DNA of 39,523 bases from Candidatus Methanorudis spinitermitis. Lineage in GTDB: Archaea > Methanobacteriota > Methanobacteria > Methanobacteriales > Methanobacteriaceae. The stretch covers positions 1-39,523 of the forward strand of contig JAITUQ010000004.1 in NCBI GenBank assembly GCA_031286225.1, given 5' to 3'. Below are positions 17,448 to 27,041 of the stretch, piece after piece. The position numbers and the translations under genes were made by a program. Numbering within the stretch: the first letter of the stretch is position 1; every line of letters begins with the position of its first letter. The notes beneath the pieces are model-generated. The model had not been told where the DNA came from, did no database searches, and saw only the letters and a list, made by a program, of their open reading frames with translations.

Positions 17448-18574
17448 ATTAAATCCATTACAGTAAAAGGTTTATTTTTAGCTTTTTTACTTTGTCCACC
17501 TAAAAGTGGAGGAATAGCTGATTTTAAAAATTCTTTGTTTGCTCTATTACTTACTTCTTTAAAAATCATTTTATAGGCAGTACATTGAGGATCTACATTT
17601 TTTAGATTGCCAGTTGCTACAATTGCATTATATGGGCAACCTCCTCTACAGAATTTTATATAGTTACAATCTCTGCAATCTTCATCTACAAAACTTTTAA
17701 ATTCCTCTAGCTTTTTGAAAGGCTCAGTTTTACCTATATCTTCCATACTTGGATTGTCAAAAACATTAGCCATTACATATTCTTCCATTCCAACAAATCT
17801 ATAACATGGATATATTTTACCATCATGACCAATAGCTAAGGTGTCCCCCATACAATCTGCAAATGTACATAATGTTCCACGACGTAGGAATGTGCTTTTA
17901 CAAATATGATCAAAATCTTTTATTTCAATCTTATCTAAATCATATAGGTATTTATCTAATAAATCAATAAGAAGATGCCCATGATCTTCATCATCTAATG
18001 CCCACTTATCCGCATTATCTGCTCTTAGGGAAGGGAGAGCTGCATGAAGTTTCATATTAAAACCATTTTCTAAGAAGAAATCATAGATTTCATCTTTATA
18101 ATCCTTTGAATATGAGGTAAATGTACAAATAAAGCTCACATTAACTCCATTTTCAGTAGCTGTTTTATAAGATTTCATGGTTTTGTCGAAGTAGCCTTCA
18201 CCTCTTTGATAATCATTGATTTCTTTTGGTCCATCAATACTTGTACTAATAGCTAGCCCATATTCTGCAAATAATTTAGCTAATTTTTCATCTAATAGCC
18301 ATAAATTACTTTGCAAGGAAAAACCAGCTTCTTTATGAGTTTTTGCATTTTTAAGTAGTGGAAGGGCTTTTTTATAAAAATCATATCCTGCAATTAAAGG
18401 TTCTCCTCCATGAAATGTAAAGTGTACATAGTCATCTCTAAATCCATCTAACCATTTAACAATTTGCGTGATTACTTTAATATCCATTACTCCAGATCTT
18501 TTTTTTGATCCCCAGCAGTAGCTACAGTTAGAAGGACAATCTAAAGTTGGTATTATCATAATATGAAATGTCAT
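17435..18574 (-). CDS. Radical SAM/SPASM peptide-modifying enzyme (TIGR04083-like)
   Basis: 379 aa. The radical SAM cluster motif CPSNCSYC (CxxxCxxC, C13-C17-C20) opens the TIM-barrel, followed by FHGGEPL. A C-terminal SPASM region has CDRDC-like spacing (CRDCNYIKFCRGGCPYNAIV) and additional Cys residues for auxiliary clusters. Such enzymes make thioether or other radical-based crosslinks in ribosomal peptides or activate partner enzymes. Its gene lies 45 bp after a 53-aa Cys-rich peptide gene. I recall this pairing in methanogens as the TIGR04083 radical SAM with the TIGR04165 peptide. The start at 18574 has a GGGAT SD; Met6 is an alternative. Confidence 0.88.
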   Translation of the reverse strand: MTFHIMIIPTLDCPSNCSYCWGSKKRSGVMDIKVITQIVKWLDGFRDDYVHFTFHGGEPLIAGYDFYKKALPLLKNAKTHKEAGFSLQSNLWLLDEKLAKLFAEYGLAISTSIDGPKEINDYQRGEGYFDKTMKSYKTATENGVNVSFICTFTSYSKDYKDEIYDFFLENGFNMKLHAALPSLRADNADKWALDDEDHGHLLIDLLDKYLYDLDKIEIKDFDHICKSTFLRRGTLCTFADCMGDTLAIGHDGKIYPCYRFVGMEEYVMANVFDNPSMEDIGKTEPFKKLEEFKSFVDEDCRDCNYIKFCRGGCPYNAIVATGNLKNVDPQCTAYKMIFKEVSNRANKEFLKSAIPPLLGGQSKKAKNKPFTVMDLMLKQ

Positions 18575-18619
18575 AGTATCCCATAATTATTTTTAATTAT
18601 TTTATGGTCTTTTGACTTT

Positions 18620-18781
18620 TTAGTCTTTATTTTCACCTGTTTCAAAGATATAACCACATTCATCACAGACAATAGCTTTTAATTCTGCATGAGCTTTTTG
18701 TTCATCTAACATTTTTCTTTGAACAGTTTTATCTTGAGATCCACATTTAGGACATTTAGCTAAGATTTCTTCCAGTTTCAT
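18620..18781 (-). CDS. Small Cys-rich peptide, putative substrate of the radical SAM enzyme (TIGR04165-like)
   Basis: 53 aa, beginning MKLEEILAKCPKCGSQDKT. It carries two CxxC pairs, C10/C13 (CPKC) and C39/C42 (CDEC), separated by a charged helix (MLDEQKAHAELKA). It ends GYIFETGENKD. The reading frame is followed 45 bp later by the radical SAM/SPASM gene on the same strand. I recall this peptide family as the conserved neighbour of the TIGR04083 radical SAM enzyme in methanogens. An alternative is a plain zinc-ribbon protein, since CxxC-x25-CxxC binds zinc in many archaeal proteins. No SD is obvious upstream of the ATG. Confidence 0.8.
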   Translation of the reverse strand: MKLEEILAKCPKCGSQDKTVQRKMLDEQKAHAELKAIVCDECGYIFETGENKD

Positions 18782-19153
18782 AATTAATAATATGTGATTA
18801 ATAATTTAAATAAGAACATGATATTTATTAGTTTTAAATTTTTATATTAATTAAATTTTATAATAATATGTTAAATATACATTATTCATTTAAATTTAAT
18901 TATTTAAGATATTTTTAGTTATTTTTTATTTATTTTAAGATATTTTTATTATATACGATATTTTATTGTTTTCTATATAAATTATTATAAAAAATATTCA
19001 TATATATTATTTATTTACACATAATTCATTTTTATTTGAAAAATTATATATATATGTTCGCAATATACATAATAGTATGCCCGATTATAAATGTTCATTA
19101 AGAATAAAAAATAATTAGGCAGAACACTTTTACTAGTTATAAGGGAGGTGAAA
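18782..19153. other. Divergent spacer with adhesin promoter region
   Basis: 371 bp between the Cys-rich peptide gene (minus) and the adhesin (plus). A TATA-like run (AATTATATATATAT, about 19042-19055) would give an adhesin transcript start near 19075-19080 and a leader of roughly 75-80 bases ending in the SD GGGAGGTG. A 15-bp direct repeat, TTTAAGATATTTTTA, occurs at 18903 and 18934 (offset 31). No gene is seen. Confidence 0.55.
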
Positions 19154-22100
19154 ATGTTGAAAGAATTGAAAAGTGTTTTAAAAAAATTAAATAACAATCG
19201 TTTATTACTTTACATTGTTATAGTGTTATTTACAATCTTAACTATATCTATATCTTCTGTTTCTGCAGTTGATGTATATACTGATTTGTCTGTAACTCCT
19301 TTTTATAGTGTTCCTACAAATAGTACGTATAATATAACAGGTAATTTAACTAATTCTGCAGGTGTACCTATTGATGGTTCTGGAAGTATAATAAACGTTA
19401 CTATATATAATTCTACTAACTCATTTAATTTTTCAGCACCTATACTTTCTGATGGTAGTTTTTCAGTACCAATCCTTATCAATATTTCAGGAACTTATTA
19501 TGCAAAAATATCTTTTTTAGGTAATAGTACTCATAGCTCATCTACAGTAAACATGACTATGGAAGTTAAAAAATTAGCTACTTTTTTCGTAAATACAAGA
19601 ATTACTTCTAGTGGTAATATAACAGGTTATTTATATGATGAAAATGGAAAACCTGTGGTTGGTAGAACAATATATTTAATTTTTCCTAGAAATGAGACTT
19701 TTACTCCATCTACAGATGTAAATGGTTTTTTTACTCATAAACTTGGTTCTAATGATCTTTTAGGTCAGCCAAGAGATTTTGAATTTAGATTTCCAGGTGA
19801 TGAATCATATGGTGCTGTTAATATTAGATATACTATGAGATCGGGTGAAAATGAAGGTTATTCATTAAATATTGACTCGGTTCTAAGTACTTCCACTAAT
19901 AATCTATTTATAATTACAGGTGTTGCAAAATATAATGATGGTTTAATTATTACAAATCCGCCTCTATTATTAGTATTTGTTAATGGTAATAGTACTCCTT
20001 ATGGAAGTTATGTTGTGAATGCAGATGGTACCTTTATAATAAATAATCTTACTCTGCCTTATGGTTATAATAGTATAACTTTTTTATTAGATAATTATGG
20101 GGGAGGGAACACTCATAAAGCAGTTAATAAAACAATCAATATTCTAGCTACTAAAACACCTACTTATATTATATTTGATCCAATTGAAGGTTTTGAAAAA
20201 GATTTGAATCAAGCTATTTCTGGAACAGTATATGATGCTAAAGGGCTAAAAGTAGGCCAAATATTGCCTAATCAAAATGTGACTGTAATTATTTGGGATG
20301 CTTTAAATAATATTGTTTACAATAAAACTATTCCTATAGCTATTGATGGAAAATTTATAATACTTGATTTCACACCTATAACTGGAGGAATTTATACAAT
20401 ATTAGTTTCTTATAATGGAACTAGTAATGAGTATTATTATTTCTCTAAAGAAATACAATTTCTTGTTGGAATTTTACCTACAAGAATATCAGTCTCAAAT
20501 GACACTATCAAAGTTGGTCAAAACTCGACAATTACTATTAATTTAACTGATTCACATGATATTCTTATTAATGGTACTGTGAATATTACTATTATTGATT
20601 CTAATGGTATTGTTGTTCACAGTAGAATTGTTAATATTATAAATGGAACTTATAGCTTTACTTTTGGAGAAGATCTTCCTTATGGTAATTACACAGTAAT
20701 AGTTGTATATAATGGTGATCCAACTGCTTATGATCCTTCTAATAGTTTAGGTTGGTTAGATATTACAAGATTTACTACAGTTACTGTTGTTTATAATGTG
20801 ACTGGTAATGCTACTAAGAATATTACTATTAATGGTACTGTTCGTGATGATGAGGGTAATTCTATCACTGGTAATGTGACTGTTAGTATTAATGGTACTG
20901 ATTATACTGTTGAGGTTATTGATGGTGTTTTTAGTTTGACTGTTAATAGGTCTGTTGCTGGTAATTATACTGTGAATGTTACTTATTATGGTGATGATAC
21001 TTATAATGGTTCTTTTAGTGTAGGTTGGATGTATGTTCTTAAGTTGGATACTGTTACTGTTGTTTATAATGTGACTGGTAATGCTACTAAGAATATTACT
21101 ATTAATGGTACTGTTCGTGATCAGAATAATGATCCTGTTACTGGTAATGTGACTGTTAGTATTAATGGTACTGATTATATTGTTGAGGTTATTGATGGTG
21201 TTTTTAGTTTGATTGTTAATAGGTCTGTTGCTGGTAATTATACTGTGAATGTTACTTATTATGGTGATGATACTTATAATGGTTCTTTTAGTGTAGGTTG
21301 GATGTATGTTCTTAAGTTGGAAACTACAACTATAGTGGATAGTAATAGTGGTACTTCTACTTATGGGGTTGATGTTACTGGTCGTGTTGATGCTGCTGAT
21401 GGTTCTCTTGTTAATGGTAGTGTGACTGTTAATATTTTTAATTCTACTCGTGGTGTGAATCTGACTTTTTACAATGTTCCTCTTACTAATGGTACTTTTA
21501 ACTTAAGTGATATTATTCTTAATTTGTCAGGAAATTATTTGGTAACTGTAACTTATGAAGGCAATGAAACTTACAATGGTTCTGTTGGAACTGGTTGGTT
21601 GTTTATTGGTCTTGTGAGTACTACTGTTGTGGTGGATGATAGGAATGGTACGGCTACTTATGGGGTGGATGTTACTGGTCGTGTTGATGCTGGTAATGGT
21701 GCTCTTGTTAATGGTAGTGTGACTGTTAATATTTTTAATTCTACTCGTGGTGTGAATCTGACTTTTTACAATGTTCCTCTTACTAATGGTACTTTTAATT
21801 TGAGTAATGTTGTTCTTAATTTATCAGGTAGTTATTTGGTGACTGTTACTTTTGATGGTGATGGTACTTATAATGGTTCTGTTGGAACTGGATGGTTGTT
21901 TATTTATCGGGTGCCTACTCATATCTCTCTACCACCTAATTATAGTGGTAGACCTGGTGAAACTTTCACTATTCCTGGTTATTTGACTGGTGATCTTGGT
22001 AGGTTTATTAATGGTTCTATTGATATCTTTATAGATGGTGTTTGGAATCAAACTGTCACTGTAATAAATGGTCAATTTAATGTAACTTTAACCTTTTATG

Positions 22101-23818
22101 ATGTTGGTAATTTCACTTTAAGAGCTGTTTTTAATGGCACAGATGATGTATATATAGGTTCTGATGCTATTTCTTTAGTCCAAATGGATTTAATTGAAAC
22201 TTTTATTACAGTAACTAATGATACTAAATATACAACAGAGTATTTTACTATTAGTGGTAATGTGACTAATAATGTTGGTATAATTATTAATTCTGGTAAT
22301 GTAACAATTACAATTTATAATTCTTCTGCTATTGTTCGAGTGGTTGTTGTTCCTGTTATAAATGGGAAATTTGTATATACTGGTATACTTTCTATTAATG
22401 GTTTTTATAATGTGAAAGTTGAGTATTCTAGTGATACATCTTTTGCTCCTTCTGATGCAATGGGGTATTTGGATATTTTACCTGTTCCTACTACAATTAC
22501 TGTTACTAATAGTACTCCTTTGATATTTGGACGCAATACTACTTTTGTAGCAACTCTTATAGATAGTAATGAAAATATACCTATAGTTGGAGCTATTGTA
22601 GAATTTTGGCTTGATGGTGTTAATGTTGGAACTGGAATTACAGATGCTAATGGTAGGGTCGTTTATACACATTTAATCGATATTGCTCATGGAGACTATA
22701 ATATTTCAGTTATATTTAGGTATAATAGTACTTATTTAGGATCTACTGCTTCTACTGGTAATTTATCTACTAGGCAAATGAATACTTATATTACTATTGA
22801 AAATGTGACTACTAAACCATTCCGAAACGCTAGAATCATTATAACTCTTTATAATGAATTTGGCGAAACTATATCTGGTGAAGACCTTTTAGTAAGTATT
22901 GCTGGTGAACCATCACAAGTTCTTACAACAGATTCTTATGGTAGGGTTTATATAAATTATACTCCTTCAAAAGCCGGTAATGTTCCTATTACTGCATCAT
23001 ATATGGGAAATTCTAATTTAAACAGTTCCAATGCAAATGGTTATTTAGTGGTTGAAAAACTTAGCACAGAGATTTTATTGAAAAATGTTATTATAAATAC
23101 TCTTCAAGACCTTGTTCTTAGTGCTACTTTAGTTGATGAAGATGGTAGATTATTGGCTAATATGGCAATAGAAATCTTCATTGATGGAAATAGCATTGGT
23201 AATTTTACAACTGACTCTTTTGGTAGAATATATATTCATTTAGGAGCAGGAACATTTCCTCAAGGTGTTTATATTATTACAGCTACTTATGCTGGAGATC
23301 CTGATGTTTGGGCAGGTACAGTTTCTGAAAGTATTTTAACAGTTCGTCCTGTTAGAACATCTTTGATGGTTTCAGTTATTCAAAATGCAAATGAATCTAC
23401 TATATTTGTTGCAAGACTTTTAGATGAATTTAATAAGCCATTAGCTAATAAACTTATAGTATTCATGCTTAATGGTCAATTTATTGGTATTGCTGAAACT
23501 GATAATAAGGGTATTGCTTTATTACAGCATTTTTACATTCCAAATGGTAGAATCATTGCTGAATTCCTTGGAGACAATATTTATCTGGAATCTCTTGATA
23601 ATCGTGTTTTTGGAGCTAGTCCTGGTCCTAAGCCAGATCCTAAACCTGATCCAAAGCCTGATCCTAAGCCAGATCCAAAGCCTGGACCTGATCCTAAACC
23701 TGGACCTCACCCAGTTCATCCTGTGCAAATGTTAAATACAGGTAATCCTATAGCTATGATATTGTTATGTATCTTATGTATTTTCATAATCGGAATTAGA
23801 AGAAAACGAAAAAATTAA
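19154..23818 (+). CDS. Adhesin-like surface protein with Ig-like repeats, proline-rich stalk and C-terminal anchor
   Basis: 1554 aa from ATG 19154; the GTG at 19148 lies inside the SD GGGAGGTG. The N-terminal signal segment is YIVIVLFTILTISISSVSA at about residues 22-40. About a dozen tandem beta-sandwich, Ig-like modules follow, each with GxV.D..G...G.VTV and YNGTVxVGW-like ends. Two module pairs are nearly identical at DNA level. A stalk of PKPDPKPDPKPDP type leads to MLNTGNP, a hydrophobic helix and RRKRKN. It should be exported and held in the membrane or wall, spanning pseudomurein with the stalk. This is a member of the adhesin-like proteins abundant in Methanobrevibacter. The ligand is unknown. 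Confidence 0.9.
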   Translation: MLKELKSVLKKLNNNRLLLYIVIVLFTILTISISSVSAVDVYTDLSVTPFYSVPTNSTYNITGNLTNSAGVPIDGSGSIINVTIYNSTNSFNFSAPILSDGSFSVPILINISGTYYAKISFLGNSTHSSSTVNMTMEVKKLATFFVNTRITSSGNITGYLYDENGKPVVGRTIYLIFPRNETFTPSTDVNGFFTHKLGSNDLLGQPRDFEFRFPGDESYGAVNIRYTMRSGENEGYSLNIDSVLSTSTNNLFIITGVAKYNDGLIITNPPLLLVFVNGNSTPYGSYVVNADGTFIINNLTLPYGYNSITFLLDNYGGGNTHKAVNKTINILATKTPTYIIFDPIEGFEKDLNQAISGTVYDAKGLKVGQILPNQNVTVIIWDALNNIVYNKTIPIAIDGKFIILDFTPITGGIYTILVSYNGTSNEYYYFSKEIQFLVGILPTRISVSNDTIKVGQNSTITINLTDSHDILINGTVNITIIDSNGIVVHSRIVNIINGTYSFTFGEDLPYGNYTVIVVYNGDPTAYDPSNSLGWLDITRFTTVTVVYNVTGNATKNITINGTVRDDEGNSITGNVTVSINGTDYTVEVIDGVFSLTVNRSVAGNYTVNVTYYGDDTYNGSFSVGWMYVLKLDTVTVVYNVTGNATKNITINGTVRDQNNDPVTGNVTVSINGTDYIVEVIDGVFSLIVNRSVAGNYTVNVTYYGDDTYNGSFSVGWMYVLKLETTTIVDSNSGTSTYGVDVTGRVDAADGSLVNGSVTVNIFNSTRGVNLTFYNVPLTNGTFNLSDIILNLSGNYLVTVTYEGNETYNGSVGTGWLFIGLVSTTVVVDDRNGTATYGVDVTGRVDAGNGALVNGSVTVNIFNSTRGVNLTFYNVPLTNGTFNLSNVVLNLSGSYLVTVTFDGDGTYNGSVGTGWLFIYRVPTHISLPPNYSGRPGETFTIPGYLTGDLGRFINGSIDIFIDGVWNQTVTVINGQFNVTLTFYDVGNFTLRAVFNGTDDVYIGSDAISLVQMDLIETFITVTNDTKYTTEYFTISGNVTNNVGIIINSGNVTITIYNSSAIVRVVVVPVINGKFVYTGILSINGFYNVKVEYSSDTSFAPSDAMGYLDILPVPTTITVTNSTPLIFGRNTTFVATLIDSNENIPIVGAIVEFWLDGVNVGTGITDANGRVVYTHLIDIAHGDYNISVIFRYNSTYLGSTASTGNLSTRQMNTYITIENVTTKPFRNARIIITLYNEFGETISGEDLLVSIAGEPSQVLTTDSYGRVYINYTPSKAGNVPITASYMGNSNLNSSNANGYLVVEKLSTEILLKNVIINTLQDLVLSATLVDEDGRLLANMAIEIFIDGNSIGNFTTDSFGRIYIHLGAGTFPQGVYIITATYAGDPDVWAGTVSESILTVRPVRTSLMVSVIQNANESTIFVARLLDEFNKPLANKLIVFMLNGQFIGIAETDNKGIALLQHFYIPNGRIIAEFLGDNIYLESLDNRVFGASPGPKPDPKPDPKPDPKPDPKPGPDPKPGPHPVHPVQMLNTGNPIAMILLCILCIFIIGIRRKRKN
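20781..21326 (+). repeat. Nearly identical 273-bp intragenic tandem repeat (91 aa per unit)
   Basis: Units at 20781-21053 and 21054-21326 encode the modules starting VTVVYNVTGNATKN and differ mainly at a short segment (DDEGNSIT versus QNNDPVT) and at T/I changes in the second copy. Recent duplication or gene conversion is implied. Confidence 0.9.
21327..21910 (+). repeat. Near-identical 297-bp intragenic repeat pair (99 aa per unit)
   Basis: The modules containing GVDVTGRVDA at about 21365 and 21662 are nearly identical over most of their length at an offset of 297 bp. They follow directly on the 273-bp pair but belong to a different module type. Confidence 0.85.
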
Positions 23819-24475
23819 TCTTTTAGGATTCTTATTTTTTTAAATCCTACTTATTTACTTTTATTTTTTTATATTATTTTACTAAAAGATATTAAATCTT
23901 TGATATCTAATGCTTTTTTTAATATTTTTCTTAATTTTGATTAAATTATTATTTACTTGTTTGTTAATCTTATTTTGAATTTTAACGTGATGGTGTTTGT
24001 TCTTTTGGTCTCTATCTTTTTTTATAATTATTCAGATTTTTAAGTCTTAAACTATTTTGTGTAAAAAATATATTCTATTTTTAATATTATTGTATAATAT
24101 TTATATTTTTAAGTCATCTTTTTGATTGTTGTAATAGCTTAGAATTAATTTTTTAAAAAAGGCTATTTCTTACTTTAATTTAAATTTTTTTCATAGAAAA
24201 GAATATATTTTTTAAAAAAATAATTAATAATAATCGTTTAAATTAAAAATATAATTATAGATAATTTAAAAAAAATAAATATATAATAAAAAATATTTAC
24301 TTTTTTAAATGTAAAAAAAACTTCTTTTAAATTATACTTAAAACATTTTAAACTAAATTCAAAATTAATAGGATATGTTTTAAAGTTTTAAGTCAAATTA
24401 TTATATATTAACTTTTTTTTAAAAGAAAAAAGAATGTTTATAGGATTTATTTAAAAATATTGGAGAATGAATGTT
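23819..24475. other. Spacer between adhesin and hisG, with terminator-like hairpin
   Basis: 657 bp. A 7-bp stem, TAGGATT (23824-23830) with AATCCTA (23843-23849), encloses a T-run right after the adhesin stop, followed by several T-runs of archaeal terminator type. A weaker AATAGC/GCTATT stem lies around 24132-24167. Otherwise AT-rich with no gene seen; the hisG promoter is probably in the TATATTAA stretch near 24403. Confidence 0.55.
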
Positions 24476-25462
24476 ATGGATAAGATAATTTTAGGTCTTC
24501 CAAAAGGAAGTTTAAATAATGTAAATAGAGGAAATACCTATCAATTATTTGTTGATGCAGGTTATGAGGTAATAGGTTATGAACCTGGAAATGAATCTTA
24601 TGAAATTAACATAGCTAATGACAGCGAAATTAAAGGATTTATTACTCGTCCACAAAGTACTCCTGTTGAACTAAACAGAAAAATGCTGGATATAGCTATT
24701 GTTGGAGAAGATTGGGTTAGGGAAGAATCTGTTAATAATGATAATGAAATTAGAAAAATTGGCGATTTGGATTATGGTCAAACTCGTTTAATTGTAGCGG
24801 TTCCTAATAATTCTCCTCATTCTTCTTTATCTGAATTTTTTAGATCTAATAAAGATAGAAACACTCCTGTCTTGTGTTTTACTGAGTATCCAAATCTTAC
24901 GAGACAACATATAATGGAAAATGAAGGATATAGGGAAGTGTTTGGGGATATGGTTCCTTTAGTTCAAGTTAGAGGGATTGTTGATGGAGATAATAATAAT
25001 GTTCAAATTATTAACTCTGATGGAGCTACTGAAGTGTATATTGCCAAAGGTGCTGATTTAATCGTTGATAACACTCAAACTGGCAATAGCTTAAAAAAAG
25101 CTGGTCTTATTGAACTTGAAACAATTATGCACTCTTCAGCTGGACTATATGCAGGACCCTCTTCTGGGGATAAAAAGATGAAAAAAGCTCAAATGATTTT
25201 TGATCAGCTATATGGTGCAATAACAGCTCGAAAAAATTTTGATGTGAAATTCAATATTAAAAATGAAGTAGCTAAGGATGTTTGTGATTTTTTAGTTGTA
25301 AATGATTTTTGTTCTGATGAGCCAACTGTTAATGTAGGTAGTCAATTTTCTCAAATAAATGTTTTAATTCCAAAAAATAAGTTTCCTGAAATGTTAAATG
25401 GAATAAAAAAATTCAATGCTTCCTCTATTGTTAGAAATGATGTTAAACAGTATATTAAATAG
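24476..25462 (+). CDS. hisG: ATP phosphoribosyltransferase, long form
   Basis: 328 aa from ATG 24476 ([13 protein letters not shown]). The ATG at 24467 sits one base from the GGAG and is disfavoured. It catalyses the first step of histidine synthesis, condensing ATP and PRPP. Family marks are LPKGSL at the N-terminus, [20 protein letters not shown] with [19 protein letters not shown], and [19 protein letters not shown] followed by [10 protein letters not shown] (the PRPP-binding region). A C-terminal regulatory HisG_C-like domain spans about residues 255-328, so it should form the HisZ-independent homo-oligomer inhibited by histidine. It is slightly longer than typical archaeal HisG (about 285-290). 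No other his gene is adjacent. Confidence 0.87.
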   Translation: MDKIILGLPKGSLNNVNRGNTYQLFVDAGYEVIGYEPGNESYEINIANDSEIKGFITRPQSTPVELNRKMLDIAIVGEDWVREESVNNDNEIRKIGDLDYGQTRLIVAVPNNSPHSSLSEFFRSNKDRNTPVLCFTEYPNLTRQHIMENEGYREVFGDMVPLVQVRGIVDGDNNNVQIINSDGATEVYIAKGADLIVDNTQTGNSLKKAGLIELETIMHSSAGLYAGPSSGDKKMKKAQMIFDQLYGAITARKNFDVKFNIKNEVAKDVCDFLVVNDFCSDEPTVNVGSQFSQINVLIPKNKFPEMLNGIKKFNASSIVRNDVKQYIK

Positions 25463-25482
25463 CTGATACAGCTATTTTTTTT
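25457..25482 (+). terminator. Hairpin plus T-run terminator of hisG
   Basis: AAATAGCTG (25457-25465), loop ATA, CAGCTATTT (25469-25477) continuing into T-rich sequence. The 9-bp stem is perfect and contains the hisG stop codon. A bacterial-style intrinsic terminator shape, well placed. Confidence 0.8.
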
Positions 25483-25993
25483 AAACCTTATCTTTTTTTA
25501 TTATTATTCTTTTTATTTTATTATTTATCCAAATTTTAATAAATATTGAAGCTTTTTTATTAAAATTCAATGGTTATTTCTATTAATTTTTATTTTTCTA
25601 TATTTTTTGCTAATTTTGCTTATTATCTACTTTATTTTTTAATAAAACAATAAATATAAATATTATTAGGAAAATAGTTTATCATGAATAATAATTATAG
25701 ATAGTCCTATGCTATTTTATTAAGAATTTTCTTAAAGTTAAATCACATATTAAAATCAGCTTAATGATAATAAATAATCTTTTTCATGATAAATATGATA
25801 GTATTGTTAATTAATGGATTAATCCTTTCTTGATATTATGTAATAGTTTTATAACTAGTATGTCCTCTTTTCACTAGGATAGTAAATAGCTGTTTTATAA
25901 TGTTATAGCTAAAAATTTATCCCGATAATAATTAATCGATTTTTGATAATAAATATTCATTTTAATGATAATATAATAATATAGGTGGCTAGG
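25463..25993. other. Spacer upstream of the HTH-CBS regulator, with GATAAT boxes
   Basis: 531 bp. The last 75 bp hold three GATAAT boxes at 25924, 25945 and 25967, spaced 21-22 bp. A 12-mer TTAATGATAATA occurs at 25761 and again at 25962. These could be operators for the following regulator. No gene is seen. Confidence 0.5.
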
Positions 25994-26899
25994 ATGCTAA
26001 CATCTGTTCAAAAGGAAATTTTACAAACACTGACAAATTTGTACCAGAGTTCCAATGGGAAGTCTATAAAGGGAGAAGACATAGCTGAAGTCATGAGTAG
26101 AAATCCTGGAACAATTAGGAATCAAATGCAGTCTCTCACTAGTTTAAACTTGGTTAAAGGAGTTCCTGGTCCAAGAGGAGGATATAAACCTACTATTGAG
26201 GCATATCATAATTTAAATATTTCTGTAACTGAAGATGAATCAAAAGTCCCAATGTTTAAGGATGGAAAAGAAATAGAAGATGTTTCAGTAGCTAGAATTG
26301 AATTTACAAGTATTCCTAATCCTGGAGAATGTGAAGCAGTTATAAAAGTTTTAGGAAATATTAAAAACTTAGATTTAGGTGACACAATTCGAATTGGTCC
26401 TACTCCAGTTAATAACTTAGGAATTATTGGAGAGATTGTTGGTAGAGATGATATGGATAATATTTTACTTTTAGATGCTAATACAATTAGAAGTATTCCT
26501 AAAAAAACAGTATTAGATGTAGCTACTTTGGATTTAATTGTTTTAAATCCTAATAATTCTATTAGGGAGGCATCTAAAATACTATCAAATAAATCTGTTG
26601 ATGGTGCTCCAATTATTGAAAATAAGGATGTTGTAGGGATTATAACTCTTCATGATATTGTAAAAGCATTAGCTGAATCAAAAGAAAATGGAAAAATTTC
26701 TGATATTATGGAAACCAATGTTGTTGCGGTTAATCAAGATTTAAAAATAGCTAATGCTATTGAAATCATGTACAATGAAAATGTTGGTAAATTAATTGTA
26801 GAAAATCATGAGAGTATTCCAATTGGGATAATTACTCGAACAGATATTGTTGATACAATAACCAGCATGGATAAGTTTCCAGTTAGGAAAGATAGCTAG
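25994..26899 (+). CDS. Transcriptional regulator with N-terminal HTH and C-terminal CBS pair (COG2524-like)
   Basis: 301 aa from ATG 25994; GTG 25985 lies within the SD (GGTGG). Residues about 1-65 form a winged helix (SVQKEILQTLTNLYQSSNGK, then IRNQMQSLTSLNLVKGVPG and a GGYK wing). A middle beta-rich domain follows (about 85-180). Two CBS motifs end the protein (about 190-295: NNSIREASKILSNKSVDGAP and MYNENVGKLIVENHESIPIG). CBS pairs usually bind adenosyl nucleotides such as AMP or SAM, so this is probably a metabolite-sensing DNA-binding regulator. It is monocistronic here. Target genes unknown; repeated GATAAT boxes upstream suggest autoregulation. Confidence 0.85.
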   Translation: MLTSVQKEILQTLTNLYQSSNGKSIKGEDIAEVMSRNPGTIRNQMQSLTSLNLVKGVPGPRGGYKPTIEAYHNLNISVTEDESKVPMFKDGKEIEDVSVARIEFTSIPNPGECEAVIKVLGNIKNLDLGDTIRIGPTPVNNLGIIGEIVGRDDMDNILLLDANTIRSIPKKTVLDVATLDLIVLNPNNSIREASKILSNKSVDGAPIIENKDVVGIITLHDIVKALAESKENGKISDIMETNVVAVNQDLKIANAIEIMYNENVGKLIVENHESIPIGIITRTDIVDTITSMDKFPVRKDS

Positions 26900-27041
26900 T
26901 TAGTGGATAATTACTATTTTAATTTTTTAATTTCTTTATTATTTTTTTCATCTTTATATAATATTCCTTTTTTTAATAATTCTTTATAGTTATTATTTTA
27001 TAATTATTATTTTTTTATAATTATTTTATTAATGTGATCTT

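Noticed and set aside
23472..23735. 87-codon open frame overlapping the adhesin stalk
   Set aside because: Frame-shifted reading of the adhesin; Leu/Ile/Ser/Gln repeats are the shadow of the PKPDP repeat.
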